Assembly (NCBI GenBank): GCA_008690995.1
Contig: VRMN01000001.1
Location: forward strand, 2,976,001 to 3,040,000
Origin: Porphyridium purpureum
Taxonomy: Eukaryota > Rhodophyta > Bangiophyceae > Porphyridiales > Porphyridiaceae
DNA: 64,000 bases
Direction of reading: 5' to 3'
Shown here: piece after piece, positions 29,032 to 38,778 of the stretch
Layout: each line of letters begins with the position of its first letter
Position numbering within the stretch: the stretch's first letter is position 1
Program-made: the position numbers and the translations under genes
Notes under the pieces: model-generated
Told to the model about the DNA's origin: nothing
Seen by the model: the letters and a program-made list of their open reading frames with translations, nothing else
Database searches by the model: none

Positions 29032-31089
29032 ATGGAGAGCGCGACCAGCGCCTCCGAGAAGGACACTGGGGGATGGCTGCTGGATCCCACGTCGTCCGGC
29101 GAGCAGGTTTACTCATCCGTGGAAAACGCATCCAAGCTGTCGACGCTATCTTCCGAGACGTGGCTGCGAGTTCATACAGACAGCGAGCACGGCGAGTCGA
29201 CGTCGCCATCGTCACCCTCCGCTCAGGATGAGGCTGGGTCACGCCATCATCATAGTGACCGACGTGCTCGCCCAGGCCCGTCGTGGAGTGCGCATGGTGC
29301 GCACGAAGCGGATCTGCAGCTGCGGCCGCCGCAGTCTACGCTCATTGACGACGCGGAGCTGACGCGTGTGCTCTTGCCGCACAACGGCCGGAAGGATGCT
29401 CGCGCAGAGCTGGAGGCCTTTCAAAGCTCCGCAATGTCAAATTTGGATCACGTGGTGTGGCTTCTGTACGGCTGCACTGTCCTGAAAAAGATAGCGCTGC
29501 GTCAGCCGCAGGAGCGTATAGTGTGGGTCGACTCAAGTCTGAGCGCGCTGCTTATTTCTTCTCGAAAGGGCGAACGCGATTTGGAGGAGGCACATGTGCT
29601 GGAGGAAACGGACACGAGCAAGCGATGCATTCGCATTCCATTTGCACAGCTCAAGTCTGTATCCGTGTCACCGTCGGAGCTGAGACTGGATGTGGGTACC
29701 GCGCAGACCTCACTTCGCTTTGGATTCCACGAAAGTGAACATGCGCGAAAGCTGGCGGTAGCCCTGCACACCCTATTGCAAGGCTCGTCATGCGCCTTCG
29801 TGGCTCATGCTGCGCTGGGCGAGCCAAAGTCGCTTGTCCCAGCCTGGAATGACACATTCATGGGCAGTGATGTGCAGCGCTTTTCGCGCGTCAATGAGTA
29901 CGTACTGCTCGCTTCGCTCGACTGCATTGGTCATGAGCATCATTGCTCATCTAAGCTTACATTGCAGTTTCTCGCTTTCAACACAGACACATTTACCTTT
30001 CACAAAGTGCGGTTCGGACGCAACGAGCACCGCGATGTATTGCTGCACTCACCAGAATCACTTGTTCTGCTGCGGAAGATTGCGCACTCGGTCGCAATTC
30101 CGTACGCGCGCATTTTGTTCTGTGACGAAACATTTAGCGGGTTTTTCCTGGTCCTGGATTTTGTCGTGAGTGAGCGTGAGTGCGTTGAGATGAGACTTTC
30201 ACGCGGCGCAGCCATGCCTGAAAGACAGGCGCGCCTAATGGCGTACGATATTCTTACGCTTCTTGCCTACCTCTTTTCGTCCAATGTCGCACTCGGAGAG
30301 CTTTCTCTCGACCGCGTATGCATCAGTCTGGACTCGTCAGTGAGGATCGATCCGCTGGGTATACTATGCTTCGATTTTATCGATCGTAATGCATTGGCGG
30401 GTGAGTCTGATCCGAAAGGGATGGCAGCCGCAAAGGACGCAATGTTCCTTGCGGTCGACAGTGTCGCGTCAAGGACGCACAGGCAACAGGAAATATGCCG
30501 GGCCTTGTTCCAGCCACCGGAGCGCCGAGGCAATCCAAGCCGGATAGCACCACAGATTGACAGCCATGCCGGTTTTGTGCGAGATACGTGGGCGCTCGGT
30601 ATTCTTTTGTATTCACTTCTATCTGGAACATTATTATCGTCTGGCTGCACGAGCGCTGAGCAAGTGGCGACCAAAGTGGACGCTGCCGCCAGCGATGTGA
30701 GCGGGACTTTGCGTTCAAGCATGAGAAGCAGCAATTCAAGCACCCCGCTGTCGCGTCACGCGACCGATTTCGTCGGTACCTGTTTGCAGTCCGACCCAGC
30801 ACGACGGCCGACGGCCGAGCAGCTGCTGGAGCACCCCTGGTTTAGTACCAATGAAAGCGAGAGCGATCAATCCTTGTCGGGAAAGAGTCTGCGCCAGTCT
30901 CTCACCGGCTCGTTTCCGCTTGCTACCATGCTGTCGCGCAAGCGATCTGAAATGCGCACCAGCAAAAGCATGAGCAGGAGGCGGCGCCTCATTCTCACAC
31001 CAGATGATATGGACGGTATCATAGAAGACGCCACATTTTGGAGCGAGCTCTTGCCAGTTGAAGAGCTCGCGTTTAAACAAACCGACTGA
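29032..31089 (+). CDS. PH-like domain pseudokinase
   Basis: A 685-residue protein with kinase fold but missing catalytic residues. Residues 1-115 are disordered. Residues about 140-255 are PH-like (WLLYGCTVLKKIALR, IVWVDSSLSALLIS, LRFGFHESEHARKLAVALHT). The kinase-like part at about 285-605 has recognisable C-lobe landmarks: WALGILLYSLLSG, and RRPTAEQLLEHPWF at the end. The HRD catalytic loop is replaced by GELSLDRVCISL and DFG by a FDFID stretch, and no glycine loop is evident, so phosphotransfer is unlikely. It lies 2.9 kb from the large kinase that also has a PH-like segment before its kinase domain, but shared origin is only a suggestion. The 3' end is 2 bp from the stop of the convergent next gene. 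Confidence 0.7.
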   Translation: MESATSASEKDTGGWLLDPTSSGEQVYSSVENASKLSTLSSETWLRVHTDSEHGESTSPSSPSAQDEAGSRHHHSDRRARPGPSWSAHGAHEADLQLRPPQSTLIDDAELTRVLLPHNGRKDARAELEAFQSSAMSNLDHVVWLLYGCTVLKKIALRQPQERIVWVDSSLSALLISSRKGERDLEEAHVLEETDTSKRCIRIPFAQLKSVSVSPSELRLDVGTAQTSLRFGFHESEHARKLAVALHTLLQGSSCAFVAHAALGEPKSLVPAWNDTFMGSDVQRFSRVNEYVLLASLDCIGHEHHCSSKLTLQFLAFNTDTFTFHKVRFGRNEHRDVLLHSPESLVLLRKIAHSVAIPYARILFCDETFSGFFLVLDFVVSERECVEMRLSRGAAMPERQARLMAYDILTLLAYLFSSNVALGELSLDRVCISLDSSVRIDPLGILCFDFIDRNALAGESDPKGMAAAKDAMFLAVDSVASRTHRQQEICRALFQPPERRGNPSRIAPQIDSHAGFVRDTWALGILLYSLLSGTLLSSGCTSAEQVATKVDAAASDVSGTLRSSMRSSNSSTPLSRHATDFVGTCLQSDPARRPTAEQLLEHPWFSTNESESDQSLSGKSLRQSLTGSFPLATMLSRKRSEMRTSKSMSRRRRLILTPDDMDGIIEDATFWSELLPVEELAFKQTD

Positions 31090-31091
31090 GT

Positions 31092-31766
31092 TTAAGCAAA
31101 GTACGGACGCGCCTTAAACGAGCAACCGATCGATTTTGCAAGGGCCTCGGCAGCCGCGATGTCGACTTCGGGCCGAGCGATAATCGAGCACTCTACACTT
31201 ACCCCATGCTCTTGTAAGCGCTGCGCGAACTCGACTGCATCTTTGAGTCCTAGCGTTGTGTCCCATGGCCGCGTCAGCTCGCGATGTTGTTCTGGGTCCG
31301 CACTCTGGATCTGGACACACGCATTTGACAGACCGGCGGCAGCGAGCTGGCGTGCTGCGGATTGCTTGTCCTGAATCAAGCCATTTGTGTTCAGGCGAAG
31401 TGAATGCACGTGTTCAGTCCGTGCACGTAGGATGCGCATGGCATCGCACATGGCCTGCAAACGCATCATGGGTTCGCCGAGTCCGGCAAAAACCACTTGA
31501 CGACACGATGAAGTGAGCTTGTTTGTCTGCATCTGCTCGTGCTCCTGAGCGTCCAGCGCCCGGCAAGCCTCGATCGCAGCGGCTGCAGCCTCCTCACCAC
31601 TCGGCTCGTAAGAAAGCGGACTCAGCGGAGTGAAACCTGTGCCGGGGGGGAACTCGAAGCGCGGGCCGTTTGCCGCGAGCATCGTGACCCCACAATTGGA
31701 CGCGTTGGTAAGTGCCACATAAACATTCCCGAACAGCGTGTATGTCAGTCCTTTCCGTATGGCCAT
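31092..31766 (-). CDS. Radical-SAM-fold protein (TatD-linked type) lacking cluster cysteines
   Basis: A 224-residue protein with the layout of radical-SAM enzymes: first strand YTLFGNVYVALTNASNCGVT, the SAM-binding GGE-like motif VVFAGLGEP near residue 95, then LRLNTNG, VQIQSADPEQHRELTRP, and a final strand with SIIARPEVDI and GCSFKARPYF. The order resembles the TatD-associated radical-SAM family. The Cys-x3-Cys-x2-Cys that binds the 4Fe-4S cluster should follow the first strand, but only one Cys is found there (SNCGVTMLAANGP). Hence ordinary radical chemistry is unlikely. The ATG at 31766 is the first of the frame. Its stop codon is 2 bp from the convergent pseudokinase stop. Fold assignment is from motifs; function unknown. 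Confidence 0.65.
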   Translation of the reverse strand: MAIRKGLTYTLFGNVYVALTNASNCGVTMLAANGPRFEFPPGTGFTPLSPLSYEPSGEEAAAAAIEACRALDAQEHEQMQTNKLTSSCRQVVFAGLGEPMMRLQAMCDAMRILRARTEHVHSLRLNTNGLIQDKQSAARQLAAAGLSNACVQIQSADPEQHRELTRPWDTTLGLKDAVEFAQRLQEHGVSVECSIIARPEVDIAAAEALAKSIGCSFKARPYFA

Positions 31767-32116
31767 CCCCCAAGTTTACTTTCGCGCAAGTCGCCTTGAG
31801 CGTCGATCTGGAACGAGAAATGTGCTGGTGTTGAGCACAGCAACAAGTAGTACGTGGGGCGGCCGCGAGTTTGAGCGCGCATGCGCTTCTTGCCCCCAGC
31901 TCGAAAGTATGAAGTACACGAATTCGACCAAGAAAAAAAAGTCACACTCCACGAGATTCTGTTGCGTCCTGGTTCTATTGTGCGTACGGGACCAGGCGTA
32001 TGCCAAAAGGCAACACAAAAGGATGACAGCAAAGGAAACAACTGCGATCGGCCCAACAAGAATTTTTCCAGGGCTGGGAAATTTAAATACGCTCACTTTA
32101 CATGTAATTCTTGGAG
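31767..32116. other. Intergenic region
   Basis: Between the radical-SAM-like start and the 3' end of small basic gene A. Open frames on the minus strand (31776-32120) have one hydrophobic run but no family character. Nothing convincing. Confidence 0.4.
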
Positions 32117-32404
32117 TCAACCGACGAATTCTGTCGTCGAGGCAGCAGTCAGCGGCGACTTGAGCACTGACTGAAAGACGGCGGTCACATCGTCGACCGG
32201 CTCTGCACCCAAAGTTGAGCTTTTCGACGGATTGTCACGCCGCTGAAACGCGAGTGATCCCATTCGCGCACGAACCCTGAACTTGGTCTGTTCTTCTGCC
32301 ATCGCGGCATACTCGTGGCGAGCCTCGCTCCGTGAGCGCTTCCGTGTGTTCGGGCGGACGACAGTGCGAGAGCGTCCTTGCCGCCCAGCGGCTTCTTTTT
32401 CCAT
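32117..32404 (-). CDS. Small basic protein family, copy A
   Basis: A 95-residue unknown protein from the first in-frame ATG at 32404. It shares with copies B and C a basic core, here GRSRTVVRPNTRKRSRSEAR, directly followed by HEYAAMAEEQTKFRVRARMG, then a Ser-rich linker and an acidic/hydrophobic tail (DDVTAVFQSVLKSPLTAAS). The basic core resembles a nuclear localisation or nucleic-acid-binding segment; the following part is predicted helical by its spacing of Ala, Met, Glu and Arg. No known domain is recognised; a degenerate bZIP-like region was considered but the diagnostic Asn-x7-Arg spacing is absent. A TATA-like CATATAAG (minus strand, 32494-32487) lies 83-90 bp upstream of the ATG. Confidence 0.65.
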   Translation of the reverse strand: MEKEAAGRQGRSRTVVRPNTRKRSRSEARHEYAAMAEEQTKFRVRARMGSLAFQRRDNPSKSSTLGAEPVDDVTAVFQSVLKSPLTAASTTEFVG

Positions 32405-34205
32405 GGCTTCGTTCCTTCTTTCGTGGAAATATTCATTACTCGCATCTGTCAAGCAACCTGTCCACGAATCTGTTGACCCTGTCGAGCTTATATGCCTTTA
32501 CCGCGTCTTCGTGCGGCTCTTGCCTCGCGCCAGCCTGAGCGACGTGAGGGCCACATTGACGCGAGGTGAGCGGCACGCGCACCCTCAGAAGACGCAATCT
32601 AAAAAATATCAGTTCTACGCAGAGAAAGATCCTCCTTTCGACGCCACGAGCCGCAGCCGTCCGTGCGTTCCGCCGTTTTCGCAGACTGGCCGTCTGAGTC
32701 AGGAATGGCCAACACCCGCCGAAGCCTCAGCAACACCCGACAAGTGTCTGTGGGTAATTGGAGTCCTACCATGACTCGGACGTTCGTGGGAGTCTGCAGG
32801 ACGACGTTGACGGAATCAGAATGTCGAAATTGGGGTTCTGCGTAGAAACGCCTCGGGAAGCGAGTTTGTGTGGCTGGATGCTGCAAGGGATCGATTGAGG
32901 GCAATGGATCCGACGCTCGAACGTCCCATGGGGAGCGAAGACAGCGCAACGCTGAGCACGATGGCCACAACCGTGGCGGACTCGACGAGGCACTTTGACG
33001 ATTCTACACTACCTCCCTAACGCTCTCGACGACAACGAACATGCCAAAGTCAGTCGCAATAGAAAATCGGTCGCTTCCAAAATGTTGGCCGGGTCCAGGA
33101 AGCTTCCCACGCCGCACTTGCGCAGCGCCGTCTCCGTGCGTGGACAGTGATATCCGCTGCTAGGTTGGTCGACATCCCTGAGGTTGGTACCGCACATGTA
33201 GTTCGAGGCACGACAGAGCCAGGTTCCGACGTGCAAAGCTCAACTGCTACACGACTTGATTTATCCCAGGACAATACATTTTTAGCATCATGATTGACCA
33301 CCTCGCTCTCTAATTGCTCTGCAAGTCTTTTGCTGGAAGCTATTCTGGGAGTTGCACGTCCATGTGCGAGTTTTCATCAGCGCCGTCGAGCTTTCGAGTC
33401 TTCCAACTCGCCTCATCGTTGCGCGCACAGATACGTGCACAGGTCGTGCGAGCGGGGCGCAGAAGAGTTGTTTCTGGCTAAGATACCAGCGCTCGGAAAA
33501 GGACACATGGTCATACAATATGTTTCATGCATCAGTTAAGACGATGAGCGCGACGCAGACCGTGGCGTAGCTTCTGTCTCTGCTCGCCGACATGGTTTGA
33601 GCTGGGTGAGGTGTTGCCAGGTGCTCTCACCTAGCCCGTCAATGACACGGGATACCACACGCGACACAGGTGCTTCAAGGACACGGTCCATGCTTGGCAT
33701 ATTCTCGGACTGAGTTGCTCCCCGAGCACTATACAAGGCGCAGCCGGTCCGGTCGTTCGGCTGGTGCAGCGCCAGCCTACCTGTATCTCTCCATCCTAGT
33801 CTGCTTTCTCGCCGTGGCCACAACCGCTCGGCATGTTCCTACCATCGGTTGCTCGTGCCCACCACAAACGTGCCTGCCCCGTCATCGTACCGATTGTGGT
33901 CTTCCAGCCTCTGTTACATGCTCCGGCATCGGCGCCGAGGATTTTCGACGACGAGGTCATCGAGCGCACCCGTTGGTTTCCTTCGCAGCTTTAGCATTCG
34001 AGGAGTTCCGGTTGCGTCACGCAGTTAATCGCGCAGATCTTCTTCCATCACGTGTCGGTGTAACCGTGTAACTGGCGTCGTCGGCACTGTACTTCTCACG
34101 CAAAACTCTCACTGTACCTGGGGACCGATCGCACACGCTTCCTCTGAACGTTCACCGGGAGGCACGAGTGTAAATACCCACGATGCACACGATCATGTTA
34201 TCATG
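32405..34205. other. Gene-poor stretch between copies A and B
   Basis: Contains short protein-like open segments that cannot be joined into a gene, for example about 32835-33020 plus (EFVWLDAARDRLRAMDPTLE) and 32780-32890 plus in another frame (DDVDGIRMSKLGFCVETP). These look like remnants of a decayed gene of unknown family. Two CACTGTAC copies occur at 34085-34092 and 34110-34117. Confidence 0.35.
32487..32494 (-). promoter_or_regulatory. TATA-like box of copy A
   Basis: CATATAAG on the minus strand, 83-90 bp upstream of the copy A start codon. Confidence 0.4.
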
Positions 34206-34568
34206 TTATTCGAGGGCCTTGAAGCTTGTTTCTTGATCGGACCACTCGCTTGACGCGAGCAGGTTGTCTTCGTCCGCTGATGTCGACACTGACGTCGACG
34301 ACTTCAGCACAGATTGTAAGAAAATGGTTAGCTCTTTGACGTCATGTTCGCTCGTGCAGTTGATGATGGGCAAACTTGCGGAGCGCTTGGCTGTCTCGGA
34401 ACCCAAAGTGCCCCGGCGCTCCAAGTATTTGATCCGCGCTTGACTTTCCATCAGAATAGCGTGCTCGTGGCGCGCCTCACTCCGTGAGCGCTTTCGAATG
34501 TTGGAGCGCGCGACAATACGAGAGCGACCCCGCCGTTCGGCCGGTGCAGCGATAACGTCTCTGTCCAT
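34206..34568 (-). CDS. Small basic protein family, copy B
   Basis: A 120-residue unknown protein from the ATG at 34568. Core: RRGRSRIVARSNIRKRSRSE then ARHEHAILMESQARIKYLER, nearly identical in its KRSRSEARHE stretch to copy A. The C-terminal part is acidic with HDVKELTIFLQSVLKS, matching DDVTAVFQSVLKS of copy A, so the family has two conserved blocks: a basic N-terminal core and a short amphipathic C-terminal block. Same orientation as A, 1.8 kb away. A TATA-like TATATAAC lies on the minus strand at 34671-34664, about 96 bp upstream of the ATG. That coding and promoter parts are both retained argues for an expressed gene. Confidence 0.68.
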   Translation of the reverse strand: MDRDVIAAPAERRGRSRIVARSNIRKRSRSEARHEHAILMESQARIKYLERRGTLGSETAKRSASLPIINCTSEHDVKELTIFLQSVLKSSTSVSTSADEDNLLASSEWSDQETSFKALE

Positions 34569-34663
34569 GACAATACTCAATCCAGATTGTGTCCTCTTGC
34601 CTGTCTATTCAACCTGTCCAAGCCCTTCCGCCTATCCGTCTCCGGTCTTCGGTTGTTGTGCTA

Positions 34664-34671
34664 GTTATATA
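34664..34671 (-). promoter_or_regulatory. TATA-like box of copy B
   Basis: TATATAAC on the minus strand, about 96-103 bp upstream of the copy B start codon. Confidence 0.4.
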
Positions 34672-35180
34672 CCATCTATCTCCGGCTGCCAGATTTAAAT
34701 ACCGCTCCCGAGCGGGAGCACTCATCGTGCACCGACTGCGCGCGTTCTACATGTTCCTTCGCTCGTGCGCTACCGGTCGGGCATCGATGGCCCTGTCGGT
34801 CGACCGACACAGGAACCCTCCGAGAGACGACGAACGCCGCTTCGCTCTGCGAGTAACCAGAAATTCCTCCTGTTTACATCTTCATCGGCTCGCGACGCCC
34901 CATTCACCCGTGCGGGTGAGCATCAATTAGCGAAAGAGCTGCGCTGACGTGCTCGGAAACTTTCAATTTGTTTCTGCTTTGTGTTTCTACGCTCCCCGAA
35001 AAGTATCAGTGGGGCGAAATCACGCGACCCATCTGCGCATTGTCGTCCGGCGTCATTGGGTGAGCGACGAAAGTTGATGTAACCGGCGTATCCACGTGAC
35101 GTATGCGACGTGCAACTCGACGGCGCCTTATCGGCAGTTTTCGCTCACTGGCGGAGGCATGCTATTGTAACCAACGGAAG

Positions 35181-35194
35181 GGCCTTATAAGGCC
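35181..35194 (+). promoter_or_regulatory. Palindromic TATA region GGCCTTATAAGGCC, copy C
   Basis: An exact 14-bp palindrome containing TTATAA, 122 bp upstream of the copy C ATG. An AGCA-type short repeat (AAGCAAGCAAGCAAGC) follows at about 35237. Confidence 0.45.
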
Positions 35195-35315
35195 GAGCGC
35201 GGATGTTTCGTTCGGGAGGGCCTGGCAGACAGGATGGCAAGCAAGCAAGCAAGCAGGCAAGACGGAGTAGCAGACACGGGAAGCTGGAGACAAGAGAACG
35301 AACAAGAAACCAGAA

Positions 35316-35603
35316 ATGATGTTGGAGCAGGAGGTCCGACAAGGTCGATCTCGATCTCGGGGATGCGCTGGCGTGGGCGCTCACATTTGCAAGCGCTCAC
35401 GGAGCGAAGCGCGCCGTGAGTACGCGAAGATGACAGAAAGCCAGGCGAAAAATAAGTATCTGCAGCGCACATCGCAGCTGCGCGCGTCCATCACGTCCTT
35501 GAGCGATTCGGACAGTGGAGCTGATGTTGATGGGCTGACTACGTGCCTAGAAAGCCTGTTCGAATCGCGGCCGCTAGAGGGTCTGACGACAGCTAGCGAT
35601 TGA
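35316..35603 (+). CDS. Small basic protein family, copy C
   Basis: A 95-residue unknown protein on the opposite strand to A and B. The ATG at 35316 opens MMLEQEVRQGRSRSRG, followed by the family core KRSRSEARREYAKMTESQAK and NKYLQRTSQL, then Ser/Asp-rich linker and the C-terminal block DVDGLTTCLESLFESRPLEG. It aligns with A and B over both conserved blocks, with the linker length variable. A palindromic TATA region is 122 bp upstream. It is convergent with the decayed copy D. No known domain. The overlapping minus-strand open frame (35381-35920) is antisense and has no family resemblance. Confidence 0.68.
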   Translation: MMLEQEVRQGRSRSRGCAGVGAHICKRSRSEARREYAKMTESQAKNKYLQRTSQLRASITSLSDSDSGADVDGLTTCLESLFESRPLEGLTTASD

Positions 35604-35959
35604 GCCGAGCCACCAATGAGCAAAGATATTCGTGTATAAATGTATCTGCATTGTGAACACATCTCTCTTCGTGCTTCAGTAAACGGAGCGCTTCGGATCG
35701 CTCCATGTGTGCATTTGATGATTTCTGCAACCAGTTCCGTCATCCACACTAATCCGCCTTCATGGCCTGCGGCATTTTTGCTTCGTTCAATCACTTGTGA
35801 GCAATGTTCGGAGTAGGCATCTGCGATCACACCGCCGCCGATCGCAAAGCTCGGCATGCTACCAGCATCCGAACATGGTCCTAGATTTACGACGAGATGG
35901 CGTGGTTTATCTTTTTCCAAATGGATTTGCTACTCTACTTCGTGAGAATCAATCTGCTC
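35604..35959. other. Convergent gap between copies C and D
   Basis: A 356-bp stretch between the convergent copy C and remnant D; no gene recognised. Confidence 0.35.
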
Positions 35960-36294
35960 TCAATAGATTGCGGTTTGTGCTTCCTTGCCAAGCTGCTCCG
36001 AGTCGCTCGCGGATGTCGGTTCCGACAAAACAGGTGGCAATTCAAACAGGCCTTCGAAGCGCTTTGTCCATCAACGTCCGACAAGCTCGGAGAGCTGTAG
36101 TGGCCCTAAACCGAGGTTGTCCCATCTTGCCCACACGTGAGATACAGCTCACGTCTCTCCTGATTTTCAATCATCTTTGCGTGCTCGTTACGCGCTTCTT
36201 GCGTGAGCACTTTCGAACGCGAGCAACGACACCAACAAGTAACACATGCACGGCATCAAGATCGACCTTGTCGCATCTCCTGCTCCACCACCAG
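35960..36294 (-). pseudogene. Small basic protein family, decayed copy D
   Basis: A fourth copy on the minus strand. Its first part reads VVEQEMRQGRS, matching LEQEVRQGRS of copy C; the core is degraded but EARNEHAKMIENQE is recognisable; the C-terminal block survives as FEGLFELPPVLSEPTSASDS, matching LESLFES...TASD of copy C. In-frame stop codons and at least one frame change separate these parts and no TATA-like box was seen upstream, so it is probably a pseudogene. The closer match to C than to A or B suggests C and D are the most recent duplicates, now in convergent orientation. Confidence 0.65.
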
Positions 36295-38029
36295 GTCTCG
36301 TTTCTTGTCCATTCACCTTTGTTCGGCTGCTTGCGTCGGCTGCACGCACTTGCCTGTGTACCCTCGAGACTCCGTCCGCGCTCGCACTCTCATGACTTGG
36401 TTCCCACACCGCTGCGTCATTTCGCGCGCTCGCCACGCACCATCGATGATGATCAAGCAATGAAGCTACTCCGTCCTTCGCAAGGTATCGAGTCCCTTGA
36501 GTACCACGCTACTCAAATCCGTGCAAGCACCAAAAGTTGCCCGCAAGCAATGGTAGAAAAGCAGCCGCTCCTTAAAATTCTGAACATTGGCAACGTTTGG
36601 GCATGTGGATGCGCCCACCATTGAGGACGAAGAGGTGCAACCAAAAGAATTAGACCCGGCGGTGCACGATGCTCTCCGTCTAGTCGGTGATTCCCGGTCG
36701 ACCCGATCCGTCCTCGCAGCGGCGCGACGTCGTGGACGAGAGCGCGGCCGCAGGGGTCAGGATGGCGTAGAACGGTCAGTCTGTGTCGACCACGCGTCTG
36801 TATCGGTCACATGATGTCCGAGTGTTTCCTCCTGATAGTAAAGATATCCTGTCACAAGCGAGAACGTACGTTCTTGCAATCGACAGCCACGTCGGGTATC
36901 TACCCACGCGCGCGCCGACCGTTCTACGCACATGCACGTCATGAGACGTGTGCGCGCGGGTTACCCAGACGTCCAAGCGCTATCGCCGTCGACTCGCGGC
37001 TCGTCGAAACATGACGCGCGCCAAAGATAACAGGACTGTCAAACAAAAATAGGTGTGCGGGTCACTGCACACTCGGGAACGTGCACCGCGCGGCACCCAA
37101 CAGGAGAAAGCATGGGCCACAACCTTGCGTAGCGCTGGACACGGCGACAAAGTTTTCCAGGCGGCCAAGTCATGAATGTTGGCCGTTGGCGCGCGCGCTT
37201 TGGGCTTCTCAGCGCGACGGATGTCAGACGCTGAGCACTGTCGTATGCAGGGCTCTGTATCCATCCCTAGAAATCTTTTCACTCCCAACACTTTGGCCAA
37301 GTCGGTCGTCCGGGAGGATGCTGAGCTTCCCCTGTATGTCGCCGGTGCTTCAAACTGGCAGAGCTGGGAACAGCCCCTGAGAAGTTTCGCTCGCATGTTT
37401 TCCCGAGCAAGGACTTTTCCAAGGCAACATGGGCCCAGAACAGCGACGAAGGCTATGCGGAGAAGAATAGTTCCAGCCAGGTCAGCCAAGCAGAGCCGAG
37501 CGTGGAGCGAGACGAATCACATCTAGGTGTTGGCCGATGCGAGCGTTGCGTGAAAGTTACATTCATGGGCGAGGAAAAGCATTGTCACTAGTTGTCCAAG
37601 TCAAAGTGCACGAGAGTAGGACGCTTGTCGCACCTGCGTCATTGTCAGGGCGGAGGTGCAGGAAGCAGTTGGGGTGCTTCTGCGGGCAACTGGAATGGTA
37701 GAAGTTCGGGAATGGGCAAGGCGGTGGTGCAGTAGCAAGAAAGAAGGGCAAGAAACCTGACACGCCAGCAGAGGAGAAAGTGGAGAAGAAAGACCAGCAG
37801 ATCGAAGAGGATTGAAGTACGAGAAGGAACTCTCTGAGTACGAGAATTCGGCCGCCGGCATCCGCTCAGCGCCGAGGCGGTGCTCCACAAGTCGTTCGCG
37901 TCATTGTTCTCGTGCGCTCACGCAGCGAAGCGAGTCATGAAGACTCTGTGATGAAAGAGAACGGAGAAAGGAGCAAGCAGTAGCGGCGCGTGTGCGGTGA
38001 TGGATTTGGTTGCGGCACAGTGTGCTCCT

Positions 38030-38314
38030 TTAGCAGAATGTCTCCGCACTGTTTGACCTATGTTTCTTGCATGTGTGGAAGCAGAATCTCTCCCACTCTG
38101 CATCCATCTGCATGTCATGTTTGCACGATGGACAGTCTTTGGAATTCATCAAAGTGTTGCAACCGACTTTGAAGACTACGCATTGCTCTTCGTCTTTGAA
38201 AAGGTGCCACACGCATGTTAGCACGGGAGGGCTATCTTGTGGGCTATGCCGTGCCCTGGTCTTCTCAAAGCATCTGCCGTGCTTGCAGACATGCACAAAA
38301 CCAGCCACCACCAT
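38030..38314 (-). CDS. Possible small Cys-rich protein
   Basis: A 94-residue frame from an ATG at 38314 with about ten Cys and several His: HVCKHGRCFEKTRARHSP, LTCVWHLFKDEEQCVVFK, KDCPSCKHDMQMD, RFCFHTCKKH. The spacing could bind zinc, but it fits no family I know. The plus strand is also open here, which weakens the case. Treat as a candidate only. Confidence 0.25.
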   Translation of the reverse strand: MVVAGFVHVCKHGRCFEKTRARHSPQDSPPVLTCVWHLFKDEEQCVVFKVGCNTLMNSKDCPSCKHDMQMDAEWERFCFHTCKKHRSNSAETFC

Positions 38315-38778
38315 GTTCGAGCGAGGCTTTTCCTGTATGCTCGTAACCGGTTTACCGGTTTATCGGCTTACCGGCGCGCACAAGACGGTTTTCTGTCTTT
38401 GGTGCGTGCTGGGTCGGTGGCCACGCGCCGTTAAGCAAAAGCATAGTAAAATGCCGTCAAGCAGTGATAAACGTTCGAGCGGAGAAGAGGCGACGCGCGC
38501 TGACCGGCGCCGCGAGACAGAGCTGTACCGCACGCGGCGAGCCGAATGGCATTGCAATGGCGCATTGCGGCCCGGGAGGTTAACCTTGAGCTTCCGCACT
38601 TCGCATGAGCTGCTCGCAGCCGCGCGACTCCCGGGGGGAGAAACGGCGCGCGCCTGAAAAATCTCGGTGGTTTCCTCCCACAATAACGGCCATTTTGGTG
38701 GTGCGCAGAACCACCGCAGCCAGCTGCCCTCTGCACTGGCGCGCTCGATGGGCCAGCCAGCTGGTCCGGCGATGCGGG

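Larger units (their letters stand above)
34569..35315. other. Divergent gap between copies B and C
   Basis: A 747-bp gap between divergent copies B and C. It holds their TATA-like boxes and no convincing gene. Confidence 0.4.

Noticed and set aside
32117-35603. bZIP identity for the small basic family
   Set aside because: The core is basic and followed by a helical part, but the diagnostic Asn-x7-Arg spacing and the leucine heptads are missing.
35381-36624. Long open frames antisense to or overlapping copies C and D (35381-35920 minus, 35797-36624 plus)
   Set aside because: They mirror the small basic family genes and have Arg/Ser/His-rich composition with no conserved block.
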